Positions 15,913 through 24,721 of a stretch of DNA of 64,000 nucleotides are shown piece by piece (the stretch's first letter is position 1; every line of letters begins with the position of its first letter). Source of the DNA: Fen-671 sp963794745 (lineage in GTDB: Bacteria > Actinomycetota > Acidimicrobiia > Acidimicrobiales > Palsa-688); the NCBI GenBank assembly GCA_963794745.1, contig CAWCEZ010000006.1:248001-312000 (forward strand), in the 5' to 3' direction. The notes beneath the pieces were generated by a model. It did no database searches and was not told the DNA's origin. It was given only the letters and a program-made list of their open reading frames with translations. Position numbers and translations under genes: made by a program.

Positions 15913-17031
15913 TCAGGCGACAAACGCAACCTCGACGTCTAGACCGCCTTCAGGACGAGGACGTACGGTGATCTTGGCCCCGTGCGCCTCGGCGATCGCC
16001 TGTACGATCGCAAGGCCGAGCCCATGCCCAGTTGCTGTACGAACTCGTTCGGCTCCGACCTGTTGAAAGGGTTGGAACAATCGGCCCATCTCCTGCGCCC
16101 GGACGACCGGGCCTGTGTTGCTGACGAACAGGTTCGCTCGCCCCCCGACGGACCTTGTGGCAACTTCGACTGTTCCTCCTGGGGTGTTATGGCGCAGAGC
16201 GTTATCAACAAGGTTCGTCACCAAGCTCTCGATCAGTCTCGGGTCACCGACGACCTGTGCTCTGGCGAGGTTGGGCTCAATGTGAAGACCTCGACGCCGT
16301 GACTCCTCGTTTCGCGAGACCAGTACGTGCTCAACGAGCTCCGCCAGATCGGACGCCTCTCGCACTTCGAGGCCGCGTTCGCTCGTCGCGAGGGTGAGGA
16401 GGGCGTCGATGAGCTGCTCTTGTTGACCACCCAGCTGCAGAGCCTCCTCGCAAGCTGCCCGCAGTTCCGCCGAAGTGGCCTCGGGGTCCGCGAGAGCAAC
16501 TTGCAGCAGCGTGCGTTGACCGGCGAGCGGAGTTCGCAGTTCGTGCGAGGCGTTCGCAACAAAATGGCGTTGCGATTCGAACGAGGCTTCGAGGCGGTCG
16601 AAGAGATCATCGAGCGTCCTTCCCAGTTCGCTGAGCTCATCATCGGGGCCGCTGATCCCGAGACGCTGGTGCAAATTGGTCGCGGATATTTTCTGGGCCG
16701 TCGCGTTCATCTGACGCAGTGGCCGCAGGAACCGCCCGGCTATGAGCCAAGCGAGCCAGAGCGCAACCAACAACGCGAGTAGCCCCACGATCGCGGGCCC
16801 GACGTTGAAGTGGAAATGGTGGCCGGATGCGAAACCGGCGCCGCCGGTCGGAGGCGAAGCTCCACGTTCGCCGGGAATTGCCTGCGAAGTACTGCCGACA
16901 AGGAGGCCGGAGACGCCGAGTACCGCGGCGACCAAAAAGAGAAAAAGGCCGGCATACAGCACGGTCAATTGCACACGGAGCGGCGGCCGGCGAAGGCGCT
17001 CTTTCGTCAGGGCTCCTCGAAGGTTCACCAT
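15913..17031 (-). CDS. Sensor histidine kinase
   Basis: 372 residues from ATG 17031. Two membrane helices (about 20-42 and 78-98) flank a short extracellular loop. A HAMP region follows, then HisKA with the phosphorylated His in NASHELRTPLAGQR, then the ATPase domain with the N box NLVDNALRHN and HGLGLAIVQAIAEAHGAK. The start overlaps the end of the response-regulator gene by 7 bases, so the pair is one operon. The neighbouring ABC exporter suggests that it senses an envelope stress or small molecule. Confidence 0.9.
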   Translation of the reverse strand: MVNLRGALTKERLRRPPLRVQLTVLYAGLFLFLVAAVLGVSGLLVGSTSQAIPGERGASPPTGGAGFASGHHFHFNVGPAIVGLLALLVALWLAWLIAGRFLRPLRQMNATAQKISATNLHQRLGISGPDDELSELGRTLDDLFDRLEASFESQRHFVANASHELRTPLAGQRTLLQVALADPEATSAELRAACEEALQLGGQQEQLIDALLTLATSERGLEVREASDLAELVEHVLVSRNEESRRRGLHIEPNLARAQVVGDPRLIESLVTNLVDNALRHNTPGGTVEVATRSVGGRANLFVSNTGPVVRAQEMGRLFQPFQQVGAERVRTATGHGLGLAIVQAIAEAHGAKITVRPRPEGGLDVEVAFVA

Positions 17032-17690
17032 GACGCTCTGATCCGATAGCCACCTTGGCGAATGGTCTCGATAACAGGCGGATCGCCGAGCTTGGACCGA
17101 AGACGACGCACAGTCGTTTTGACAGCAGTGGTGAAAGGGTCTGCAAACTCGTCCCAAACTCGTTCGAGGAGCTCCTCGGCGGAGAGCACCCTTTCGCTGG
17201 ACTCGAGCAGACATTCCAGGATCGCGAACTCCTTAGGGCTCAGATCCAAGCGCCGTCCCGCTCGGCAGGCGACCCGGCGGTTCGGGTCGAGCGTCACATC
17301 CCCGACCTCGAGCGTCGGCGGCGAAGCCGGTGCCGAGCGTCGACCGAGCGCCCGCACGCGGGCGACGAGCTCGGAGAAGTCGAACGGTTTCAGCAGGTAG
17401 TCGTCGGCGCCCAACCCGAGGCCGTCGACCCGGTCCTTCACTGAGCTCGCCGCGGTCAACATCAGGACGCGGGTCTCAAGGCCGTCTGCCACGATCCTTC
17501 GACAGACCTCGTCGCCGTGCACACCCGGCAGGTCTCGGTCCAACACGACGACGTCGTAGCGGGTCGTGGCCAGGTGCCCGAGCGCGTCGGAGCCGTCGAG
17601 GACGACGTCAACCGCCATGCCCTCCCGGCGCAGCCCGGTCCCGATCGATCTGGCGAGCACCTCAAAGTCTTCGGCGACCAGCACTCTCAC
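17025..17690 (-). CDS. OmpR/PhoB-family response regulator
   Basis: 221 residues from GTG 17690, with GGGAGAAGG upstream. The receiver domain has the acidic pair (VAEDFE), the phospho-acceptor Asp in VVVLDRDLPGVHG, Thr in MLTAAS, and Lys in LLKPFDFSELVARV. The C-terminal winged helix has LSPKEFAILECLL and VKTTVRRLRSKLG and ends in GGYRIRASW. It is divergent from the ABC exporter, with a long palindrome in between that is probably its binding site. Confidence 0.92.
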   Translation of the reverse strand: MRVLVAEDFEVLARSIGTGLRREGMAVDVVLDGSDALGHLATTRYDVVVLDRDLPGVHGDEVCRRIVADGLETRVLMLTAASSVKDRVDGLGLGADDYLLKPFDFSELVARVRALGRRSAPASPPTLEVGDVTLDPNRRVACRAGRRLDLSPKEFAILECLLESSERVLSAEELLERVWDEFADPFTTAVKTTVRRLRSKLGDPPVIETIRQGGYRIRASW

Positions 17691-17776
17691 TACCTTCTCC
17701 CGTTCCGTTCATCGGGCTAGCCCTGATCGATCTCCAGCCTGCCTCGAATACACCTCCCACGACGATGCCAAAGCGG

Positions 17777-17817
17777 CGGTGTCAGCACGGTGTCAGTCAC
17801 CGACACCGTACTGACAC
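17777..17817. promoter_or_regulatory. Palindromic operator between response regulator and ABC exporter genes
   Basis: GGTGTCAGCACGGTGTC (17777-17793) and GACACCGTACTGACACC (17801-17817) form an inverted repeat with one mismatch in 17 bases, separated by 7 bases. Each arm contains two GTGTC copies, the direct-repeat layout bound by OmpR-type dimers. It lies in the 231-base gap between the divergent genes. Confidence 0.65.
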
Positions 17818-17921
17818 CTGTCCATGCGTACAAAGACGTTCACATCCGCACCGCGATTGCCAAGGAGAAGGCCCGTGCACCCCACCGTCCACAATTCCCT
17901 CGTCTCCGAACTGCCCGCGAC

Positions 17922-18812
17922 ATGAAACCTGCGCTCGAAGCCATAGGGCTAAACAAGCGCTACCGTCGTCGGTGGGCCCTGTCCGACTGCACACTATCCA
18001 TTCCCGAAGGAAAGGTTGTCGGGCTCGTCGGCCCCAATGGTGCGGGAAAGACGACCCTGCTCCACCTTGCGGTTGGCCTCCTCTCGCCTTCCACCGGCAC
18101 GATCGAAGTGCTCGGTGGACGTCCGGGCGACGGGCCCGAACAACTTGGACGGGTGGGCTTTGTCGCTCAGGACACGCCGACGTATCCCGCGCTCTCGGTT
18201 TCCGATCACCTCCGTCTCGGTGGATGGCTCAACCCGCGATGGGATAACGCCATCGCCACACGGCAGATCGAACGGCTCGGCCTCGACCCGGGCCAACGAA
18301 CAGGGTCCCTCTCAGGCGGTCAGCGGGCACAACTCGCTCTCACCCTCGCGATCGCGAAACGCCCTCAGCTGTTGGTCCTCGATGAGCCGGTCGCAAGCCT
18401 TGACCCGTTGGCCCGCCGTGAGTTCCTCCGAAACCTCGCAGAAATCGTCACCGTTCACGGCGTGAGCGTTGTCTTGTCCTCACATCTCGTCGCCGACCTC
18501 GAACAGGTATGCGACTACCTCATCGTGCTTGTCGCCTCGCGGGTGCAGGTGGCAGGCGACATTGCCTCGTTGCTCGCCTCACACTGTCGCGTAGTTGGCC
18601 AAGGCCTCGCTACCGGCAAGCTGCCACTCAACGCGAAGGTCATCGAGGCCGGCGACGGTGACGGGCGGCACACGGTTATGTTTTGCCCGCACGACCCCGA
18701 CGGCTCCGACGAGAACAGGCAGCCAGTGAGTCTCGAGGACCTCGTACTTGCCTACATGAGCCGAGCCGTAGGCGGCGACCGAAGCACAACGCCTGCTGAG
18801 GTGCGGCCATGA
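17922..18812 (+). CDS. ABC transporter ATP-binding protein
   Basis: 296 residues from ATG 17922; an upstream GTG (17790) lies within the palindromic operator and is not likely. Walker A GPNGAGKTTLL, Q-loop VAQDTPTY, signature LSGGQRAQLAL, Walker B LLVLDEPVASLDP and the H-loop His in VVLSSHL are all present. It belongs to the exporter type paired with ABC-2 permeases (drug, peptide or lipid export). The stop overlaps the permease start (ATGA). Confidence 0.92.
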   Translation: MKPALEAIGLNKRYRRRWALSDCTLSIPEGKVVGLVGPNGAGKTTLLHLAVGLLSPSTGTIEVLGGRPGDGPEQLGRVGFVAQDTPTYPALSVSDHLRLGGWLNPRWDNAIATRQIERLGLDPGQRTGSLSGGQRAQLALTLAIAKRPQLLVLDEPVASLDPLARREFLRNLAEIVTVHGVSVVLSSHLVADLEQVCDYLIVLVASRVQVAGDIASLLASHCRVVGQGLATGKLPLNAKVIEAGDGDGRHTVMFCPHDPDGSDENRQPVSLEDLVLAYMSRAVGGDRSTTPAEVRP

Positions 18813-19873
18813 TCCGCCTTGCGTGGCGACAGTTCCGAGTTCAGGCGGCAGTCGGCGCAATCGGTATTGTGCTTGTCGCCATCGTCGCCGCGCTCACTGG
18901 GCCGCATCTCGCCCATCTCTACGACACCACGGTCGCGACCTGTGGCGAGCACGGTGACTGCTCAATGGCAAGGACCACGTTCCTTGCGAACGACAACACG
19001 CTTAGCACTTGGTTAGGCATCCTCGTCGTCGTCATGCCCGGCATCATCGGGCTTTTTTGGGGATCGCCGCTCGTGGCTCGTGAGCTCGAAACCGGCACCC
19101 ACCGACTCGTGTGGACCCAAAGCATCACGCGGGCTCGTTGGCTGGCCGCCAAATTTGCGATGATCTGCGTTGCCGGCATGATTCTTGTCGGCATCCTCAG
19201 TCTCCTCGTCACCTGGTGGGCGAGCCCCCTCGACCGAGCCAAGGGGGCACTATATTCGACGTTCGATCAACGCGACGTCGTCCCGATCGGCTACGCCGCG
19301 TTCGCACTAGCCCTCGGCGTCACCATCGGCCTACTGGTCCGTCGGACAGTTCCCGCAATGGCCGCCACCTTGGCCGTGTTCGTCGCCACGTTGCTTGCCG
19401 TCGCGCGCTGGGTTCGCCCGCACCTGATCACACCGATGACTGAAGTCCTCGGGCTGAGCCCGCAGACCACTGGCTTCGGCAGCGCGAATGGCGGTCCTTT
19501 CACCCTCGTTCCGAACGTGCCGAACCTGCCAAATGCCTGGATCTATTCGACGCAGTTCGTCGACAAAGCGGGCCATCCTCTTCCAGCGTCGTATGTAGCC
19601 ACGGCCTGTCGGGCGCTGATCACGGGCGCGCGAGCTTCCGGCGGCGGGCCAGCCGCTGTCGGGCACGTGGCCAGGGTCCCGACACCTCCAGGCCAGCAAG
19701 CCCAACTACAGGCCTGCTTCGCCAAGATAGGCGCCACGTTCCACCAACTCGTGACATACCAACCGGCAGGCCGCTATTGGACATTTCAGTGGTACGAGTT
19801 GGGCATCTACCTCGGCGCCGCTCTCGTCCTCGTGAGTACCAGCACATGGTGGATCCGACATAGCCTCACATGA
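18809..19873 (+). CDS. ABC-2 type permease
   Basis: 354 residues with about six membrane helices (for example around 15-32, 70-92, 115-137, 158-176, 184-202 and 330-348) and one large extracellular loop (about 210-310). It follows the ATPase with a 4-base overlap. Substrate not deducible; control by the divergent two-component system is inferred from the shared operator. Confidence 0.85.
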   Translation: MIRLAWRQFRVQAAVGAIGIVLVAIVAALTGPHLAHLYDTTVATCGEHGDCSMARTTFLANDNTLSTWLGILVVVMPGIIGLFWGSPLVARELETGTHRLVWTQSITRARWLAAKFAMICVAGMILVGILSLLVTWWASPLDRAKGALYSTFDQRDVVPIGYAAFALALGVTIGLLVRRTVPAMAATLAVFVATLLAVARWVRPHLITPMTEVLGLSPQTTGFGSANGGPFTLVPNVPNLPNAWIYSTQFVDKAGHPLPASYVATACRALITGARASGGGPAAVGHVARVPTPPGQQAQLQACFAKIGATFHQLVTYQPAGRYWTFQWYELGIYLGAALVLVSTSTWWIRHSLT

Positions 19874-19963
19874 AGAGGCCGTCCGATCCGAAAATCATCG
19901 CGCCATGTCCCGTAGCGCATTTTCCCACTATTTTGCTTCCGAATCATCATCGAACAGGTACGA

Positions 19964-20065
19964 TCGACAAACCTCGTGCTCGCCTGTAGCCGCCATCACC
20001 ATCTCTGGCATGACCAGGGTTGGCAACTGAACCTGGCCCGCGACGGCACCCTTGGGTTGGTGTGA
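19964..20065 (+). pseudogene. Remnant of a DUF222/13E12-repeat HNH endonuclease
   Basis: The frame reads STNLVLACSRHHHLWHDQGW followed by QLNLARDGTLGLV and a TGA. This matches the C-terminal HNH motif of actinobacterial DUF222 proteins (NLVLLCRxHHxLxHxxGW...DGT). Nothing upstream encodes the rest, so it is a relic of a mobile gene. The surrounding 19874-20393 contains no other gene that I can support. Confidence 0.6.
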
Positions 20066-20393
20066 ACCCGCGGGCTCGCGCTTACCAGCTCACCGGCTGC
20101 GAATGCCTTGGTCAGTTCGAGCTTGTTCTAACGGCATTGCAGTGCTTCCGGTGGGAACGATAAGTCGCTCTGTTGAGTACCTCACATGACTGGTCCCTCG
20201 TTGCAGGCTCGCGCCGGAGCTTGGGTCGAGTGAACAACGAAAGTGAGAAATGAAGTACGGATGCTCCCCGACCAATTGACCCACCTGAACTGGCCTTCCG
20301 AAACTCTTCCGGTGCCGGCTCCGCCCGGTGGGCCGAAAGGTCAGCGCCCGAAGGCTCTTGTCGTCTGGCTGGGTGCGCTGTGCGGCCTAGGAG

Positions 20394-20741
20394 GTGCCTG
20401 GAATCTCAGAAATCACCGGAGGGCCGCGGTTTTTCGAACTCGCCCTCGGTGTTGCACTCGTTGCCTGCTCTGTCCTCGGGGGCGAGATTGGGTACCGGCG
20501 CGAGGCGAGCTTCTTCGGCGTAGCAATCCTTAGCGGAGCCGCTGCCGTGGTCCTCTTTGCTTCGGCAGCCTGGCTCAGTTTGTTCTTCGTCCCGGTCCCC
20601 GGGGGCTCCGGAGGCGCCTTCGAGATTATTGGGCTACCCATCACGATCCTGGTAGTTGGGGTCCCCGCAATGGTCGCGATGACCGTGATCCTGGTCCTGG
20701 CAGCGTTGATCGGGCTCGCGCTTCGAAGGATCCGACCTTGA
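20394..20741 (+). CDS. Small membrane protein
   Basis: 115 residues with three membrane helices (about 13-32, 41-64 and 76-108). The GTG start is uncertain. A different frame just upstream (20273-20395) encodes a Pro-rich stretch and another hydrophobic segment (KALVVWLGALCGLGG), so the true protein may begin there and contain a lost frame. No family recognised. Confidence 0.45.
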   Translation: MPGISEITGGPRFFELALGVALVACSVLGGEIGYRREASFFGVAILSGAAAVVLFASAAWLSLFFVPVPGGSGGAFEIIGLPITILVVGVPAMVAMTVILVLAALIGLALRRIRP

Positions 20742-20778
20742 TCTGTGGGGAGCTCTAGCACTCGTCGAGAGGTTTCTC

Positions 20779-20822
20779 TTGACAGATGGTCCTCGAGAGC
20801 TTATTGTCGAGAGACATGTCTC
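20779..20822 (+). promoter_or_regulatory. Promoter and palindrome at the start of the ArsR-type gene
   Basis: TTGACA (20779-20784), 17 bases, TATTGT (20802-20807). Transcription would begin close to the ATG at 20816, so the mRNA is nearly or fully leaderless. A perfect 12-base palindrome GAGACATGTCTC (20811-20822) covers the start codon and could be the autoregulatory operator. Confidence 0.55.
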
Positions 20823-21523
20823 CAAAGACTCCCAAAGCCGCTCAGACGGACGGGCAGCGGCCGCCGCGCCGCCAGGCCCGCGAAGGGTTGCGCCAGGTCA
20901 GCGACACCCAGTCGATGCGCGCACTTACCCATCCCGTGCGCATCTCACTATTGGAGCAGCTCAGCGTGGTGGGCCCAATGACAGCCACAGAAGTTGGCGA
21001 GTTGATCGGGGAGTCGCCGACCACCTGTTCTTTCCATCTGCGCCAGCTCGCTAAGTACGGCTTTGTCGAGGAAGCAGGCGGAGGAAAAGGGCGCTCCCGC
21101 CCGTGGCGTATGACCGCTATAGGCATGAATATTTCGTCTAACAACGAAGACCCCGAGGCCGCCATCGCTTCGTCGGCTCTGGCGCAGCTCTTCCGAGACC
21201 GGTACCTGCAGCGGTACCGGACCTGGCTCGAAACGAAGGCGAACTACCCGCAGGAGTGGAGGCGCGCCGCCGGCGACAGCGAGTTCGTCTTCTATTTGAC
21301 GGCCGACGAATTGGACGCTCTGCGGGACGAGCTTCTCGAGTTCCTCATCCCCCGCTGCCAGGAACGACTCGCCGACCCCTCCTTGCGCCCGCCGGGCTCC
21401 GTGCCGGTCGAGATGCTCGTGATCAGTTACCCAATGTCCGTACCGGAACGAGGTCCCAAAGCCCGTACACCTGCAAAAAGAACCTCGCAAGCCCGACCAG
21501 CCCACGCGAAGGAGGGAGCGTGA
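20816..21523 (+). CDS. ArsR-family (HTH_20) transcriptional regulator
   Basis: 235 residues from ATG 20816. The winged helix lies at about 35-115: MRALTHPVRISLLEQLSVVG, MTATEVGELIGESPTTCSFH, LRQLAKYGFVEE. No metal-binding Cys cluster is seen, so the effector is unknown. The C-terminal half is helical. The last 30 residues are basic. A small gene begins at its stop (GTGA). These regulators often control an adjacent exporter, but here none follows. Confidence 0.85.
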   Translation: MSPKTPKAAQTDGQRPPRRQAREGLRQVSDTQSMRALTHPVRISLLEQLSVVGPMTATEVGELIGESPTTCSFHLRQLAKYGFVEEAGGGKGRSRPWRMTAIGMNISSNNEDPEAAIASSALAQLFRDRYLQRYRTWLETKANYPQEWRRAAGDSEFVFYLTADELDALRDELLEFLIPRCQERLADPSLRPPGSVPVEMLVISYPMSVPERGPKARTPAKRTSQARPAHAKEGA

Positions 21524-21726
21524 ACCCGTCAATGATCCAGGACCTCGCTAAGTGCCGCGAGGCAGAGCTGAAGATGTCCCGGTCGCCCAGGCCAGCGCGG
21601 CGGGACTGGCGAAGGGGACCGCTACGCCGCTCGGCCACCTTCAGAAAAGCAAGGCTCCGGGGCCGTTCACTGCTCGGCCGGGCCCTGCTGGAAGCTGGGC
21701 TACACCTAATCGCCACCAGCGAGTGA
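21520..21726 (+). CDS. Small basic protein coupled to the ArsR-type gene
   Basis: 68 residues; GTG 21520 overlaps the upstream TGA and has GGAGG four bases before it. Arg-rich middle, helical C-terminus ending LLEAGLHLIATSE. This looks like one of the short proteins often translated together with a regulator. Function unknown. Confidence 0.5.
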   Translation: MNPSMIQDLAKCREAELKMSRSPRPARRDWRRGPLRRSATFRKARLRGRSLLGRALLEAGLHLIATSE

Positions 21727-21762
21727 CCAACTGGCGCCGGTGCCTGTAACGGGGCCACCCGT

Positions 21763-22143
21763 CTATAACGCCATGATCCTCACGTGAGGGTCGAGCCGGC
21801 GTAAATCGGCGACATCGGTGGTGACGACGGTGCGGTCGCGCTGGCGAGCGCTAACGCCCACGCTGGCGCCGATGGGGTCGTGCGGGCCACTTTGTCCGCA
21901 GAAAATCCCGCCGGCTTTTGCCATCGGCTCATCAAGAGCGAGGACTGCGACGTTGGGGAGATGAAGCACGCGGGCAAGTCGGGCTTGGCGCGAGCCCGAC
22001 CTCCAGGCTTGGGCGAGGACGCCGGCAGGGATGTCGATGGGAAGACCGGCTGCGTGAGCCTCATCGAGCAGTGCGTGCACCCGGCGATCGGCCTGTTCGA
22101 TCGCGATCAGCGCGCCAGCGTCGAGGGTGACGCCCGGCATCAT
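21763..22143 (-). CDS. vapC: PIN-domain protein, VapC-like toxin (possibly inactive)
   Basis: 126 residues from ATG 22143 (a second ATG follows at once). VapC toxins are Mg-dependent RNases. The first Asp is in TLDAGALIAIE and the late motif VVTTDVADLRRLDP is normal. The central acidic motif, usually DPxDAxVA, reads HDPIGASVG, so the key Asp is Gly here. The start overlaps the vapB stop (ATGA). With the broken antitoxin, the module is likely decayed. Confidence 0.75.
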   Translation of the reverse strand: MMPGVTLDAGALIAIEQADRRVHALLDEAHAAGLPIDIPAGVLAQAWRSGSRQARLARVLHLPNVAVLALDEPMAKAGGIFCGQSGPHDPIGASVGVSARQRDRTVVTTDVADLRRLDPHVRIMAL

Positions 22144-22367
22144 CCGAGACCGAGCGCGGCCCGCGCCCAAGAGCGGTCCTCGGCAGACGGTGAACCCGAG
22201 CCCGCCGCCATATCGGCGACAAGAGCTGCGATGTCCTCCTAGTCCTGGCGTTGAGCGAGAGTGACGGCAATATAGGCCGAAACTGAGGTCGCTCGGCCGT
22301 CCGCGACCGCTCGGCGTGCCGCTGAGACGACCTCGTCCGGGAGGCTGATGGCAATCTTTGTGGTCAT
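22140..22367 (-). pseudogene. vapB: VapB-like ribbon-helix-helix antitoxin with in-frame TAG
   Basis: ATG 22367 begins TTKIAISLPDEVVSAARRAV, a ribbon-helix-helix domain, followed by TSVSAYIAVTLAQRQD. An in-frame TAG (22239-22241) then interrupts the gene; the same frame continues EDIAALVADMAA to AEDRSWARAALGLG and stops at 22140-22142, overlapping vapC. The part after the TAG is the usual toxin-binding tail, so a nonsense change has cut the antitoxin. Confidence 0.75.
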
Positions 22368-22424
22368 ACCAGCATCACACCGCGCAAAAGGTGGCGGGCT
22401 ATGGCTCGGTGGCAGACTGGCACC

Positions 22425-24095
22425 GTGACTACCACACGGGATTTCGCCGACCGCTTCCACGCCTCCTGGCTCGCTGCGCACCCGTTCGATGCGAGCGCCC
22501 GTGCCATACCGGGTTACGACGACCGGGTGCCCGACGACAGTGAAGCCGGCGACGAGGCCCGGCGCGTCGAGGTCCAGGCAGCGCTCGTCGAGGCAGAGAG
22601 GTTGCTGGAATCGGTGACCTCGCCCGACGAAGCCGTGACGCTGGGCTGCGTTGCCGAGGCGGCACGCCAGGAGCTCGCCGAGCTCGAGTCGGCCGGCATC
22701 GAGTACACCGTCACCGCCATGCCTTTCAGCGGCCCGGCCATTTTGCTCCTTATTGCCGCCCGCACCGTTCTCCCTGACGCAAAGGCGGCAGGCGACTACC
22801 TCACCCGGCTGCGTGCGAGTGGGACCTGGATCGACCAGCAGGCACAGCGCCTGCGGGCGGGGGCCGCGAAAGGTCGCCTCCCGGTGGCCTCCCTGGTCGA
22901 AGGGACAATCTCTTGGGCAGAGACCCTCCTCGCCCAGCGCGTGCCGGAGCCGCTAAGCATCCCCCAGCCGCCCGAAGGGTGGGACGGAGCCGCCTCCTGG
23001 GGACAAGAGCGGGACACCGTCGCCGCTGAGGTCGTAACGCCCGCCCTCGCCCGTTGGCTCGACGCATTGCGCGAGCTCCTGCCGGCGGCTCGCCCGGACG
23101 AGCTTGTCGGCCTGGTCCACCTCCCCGACGGCGCTGCCGACTACGCCAGAGCCATCCGGGCCCACACCACCTTGCCACTGACTGCCGAGGAGCTCCATCA
23201 GATAGGGCTCGACGAGATCGACCGGCTAGAGCGGAGTTACCTTGAGCTCGGAGCGGAGATCGGCCTGCCCGATCTAGCCGCTGTCCAGGACGCCCTCCGG
23301 AATTCCGCCGGCGAACTCGACCCTCAAGCGGCCATCGCCGAGGCAGTGGCCGCTATCCGTCGGGCCGAAGCTCGCGCGACAGAAGTGTTCCCGGAGCCGC
23401 TGCCCCCGCCCTGCGCCGTGACCCCGATGCCGAGCGTCGTCGCCGTAAGCGGAATGGCTCCCCACTACAGCCCTCCCCGCCCCGATGGCGCCCGTGCGGG
23501 CACCTACTGGTTCAACACCGAACGCCCTACCGCCGGCACCGGTTGGGACCTAGAGGTGGTCGCGTTCCACGAAGCAGTGCCGGGCCACCATCTACAGATC
23601 GCGCGCGTCCTACTGCTAACCGATCTGCCGGCAATACAGCGTGAGCGTTCGCTTACCGTGTTCTCGGAGGGCTGGGGCCTCTACGCCGAACAGCTCGCCG
23701 AGGAAATGGGGCTCTACAGTGGTCCGGAGAGCCTCCTCGGCGCTATTTCCGCGTCGCTGATGCGGGCCGCTCGCCTCGTCGTCGATACCGGGCTGCACGC
23801 CTATGGGTGGAGCCGAGCTGAAGCCCTGGAGTTCTTCACCGCCCATGTCCCCATGCCACCCGGTTTCCTGGCCTCGGAGATCGACCGCTATATCGCCATG
23901 CCCGGACAAGCGCTCGCCTACCTCACTGGGAAACGGGAAATCCTGCGTCTGCGGGCGGAAGCCAGTCGCCAGCTCGGCTCGGCGTTTTCCCTGCCGGAGT
24001 TCCATGCCGCCGTCCTCGACCAGGGCTCCCTGCCGATGACCGTGCTCGACCGGGCGATCAGGGACTGGGTGTCGCGCGCTGAGGCTCGTGGGTAG
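22425..24095 (+). CDS. DUF885 family putative metallo-hydrolase
   Basis: About 556 residues. GTG 22425 (MTTTRDFADRF) fits the family's usual N-terminus better than ATG 22401. The zinc-site motif HEAVPGHHLQ (about residue 383) and the downstream FSEGWGLYAEQLAEEMG are the hallmarks of DUF885, distantly related to M3-type peptidases and carboxypeptidases. No signal peptide, so probably cytoplasmic. Substrate unknown. Divergent from the vapBC pair. Confidence 0.85.
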   Translation: MTTTRDFADRFHASWLAAHPFDASARAIPGYDDRVPDDSEAGDEARRVEVQAALVEAERLLESVTSPDEAVTLGCVAEAARQELAELESAGIEYTVTAMPFSGPAILLLIAARTVLPDAKAAGDYLTRLRASGTWIDQQAQRLRAGAAKGRLPVASLVEGTISWAETLLAQRVPEPLSIPQPPEGWDGAASWGQERDTVAAEVVTPALARWLDALRELLPAARPDELVGLVHLPDGAADYARAIRAHTTLPLTAEELHQIGLDEIDRLERSYLELGAEIGLPDLAAVQDALRNSAGELDPQAAIAEAVAAIRRAEARATEVFPEPLPPPCAVTPMPSVVAVSGMAPHYSPPRPDGARAGTYWFNTERPTAGTGWDLEVVAFHEAVPGHHLQIARVLLLTDLPAIQRERSLTVFSEGWGLYAEQLAEEMGLYSGPESLLGAISASLMRAARLVVDTGLHAYGWSRAEALEFFTAHVPMPPGFLASEIDRYIAMPGQALAYLTGKREILRLRAEASRQLGSAFSLPEFHAAVLDQGSLPMTVLDRAIRDWVSRAEARG

Positions 24096-24132
24096 GTACC
24101 TGGCACCATCGTTGCCGGCGCCTTCCCACAGT

Positions 24133-24210
24133 TGAACATGTTCAGATTATCCTTGACGGCGTGCCGTACCTGCGTTAAGGTGGTTCTTGAACACGTTCAA
24201 TTCTGAGGAG
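24133..24210 (+). promoter_or_regulatory. Promoter flanked by two TetR-type operators
   Basis: A perfect palindrome TGAACATGTTCA (24133-24144) and a near copy TGAACACGTTCA (24188-24199) flank a good promoter: TTGACG (24153-24158), 17 bases, TAAGGT (24176-24181). The second operator covers the expected transcription start. GAGGAG (24205-24210) is the ribosome site for the next gene. The TetR-type gene at the end of this operon is the probable repressor. Confidence 0.7.
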
Positions 24211-24214
24211 AACC

Positions 24215-24721
24215 ATGAACCTTACTGTTGCGACCTACTTGCTTTACCTGGCAATTACGATCCCGTTGACGCTTTGGGTAGCGCGCGCCCTTCACCGCCA
24301 CGGGCAGATCTTCTTGAACGACGTGTTCAACGGCGACACGAACCTCGCCAAAGCCGTGAACCAGCTGCTCGTGATCGGGTTCTACCTGCTGAACCTCGGC
24401 TACGTCGCATTGTTTATGACCTCTGACGCACAGGTCGGCTCGGTACGTCGTCTGATGGAGGTGCTGTCGGCCAAGGTTGGTGCCGTTGCCATCGTCGTGG
24501 GCGTCGTGCACCTTGCCAACGTTTGGGCGTTCAATGCCCTGCGCCGCCGCGCTCTACTTCGGGCAAAGTCGCTCCCCCCGCTTGAGCCAAACGGCTTTAC
24601 GCCGGTTATGGCGTCAGCCGGTCAAGGTCCCGTCCAAGGGCCCTGGGCCGGCCCGGGCGTGGGCACTCCCTGGGTTAGCCCATGGACCGGCCCTACGCCG
24701 AAAGCCGGCCCCGAGAGGTGA
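24215..24721 (+). CDS. Membrane protein, first gene of a TetR-controlled operon
   Basis: 168 residues with three membrane helices (about 5-23, 48-68 and 85-107) and a long Pro/Gly-rich C-terminal tail (GQGPVQGPWAGPGVGTPWVS). The promoter has two TGAAC palindromes. The next gene overlaps its end. No family recognised; the tail looks like a low-complexity cytoplasmic or surface extension. Confidence 0.65.
   Translation: MNLTVATYLLYLAITIPLTLWVARALHRHGQIFLNDVFNGDTNLAKAVNQLLVIGFYLLNLGYVALFMTSDAQVGSVRRLMEVLSAKVGAVAIVVGVVHLANVWAFNALRRRALLRAKSLPPLEPNGFTPVMASAGQGPVQGPWAGPGVGTPWVSPWTGPTPKAGPER

Noticed and set aside
15354..15971. Plus-strand frame of 205 codons
   Set aside because: It runs antisense to the histidine kinase end and to a more protein-like minus-strand frame.
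17790..17921. Longer start for the ABC ATPase
   Set aside because: GTG 17790 lies in the palindromic operator, and the added 44 residues do not match ABC proteins.
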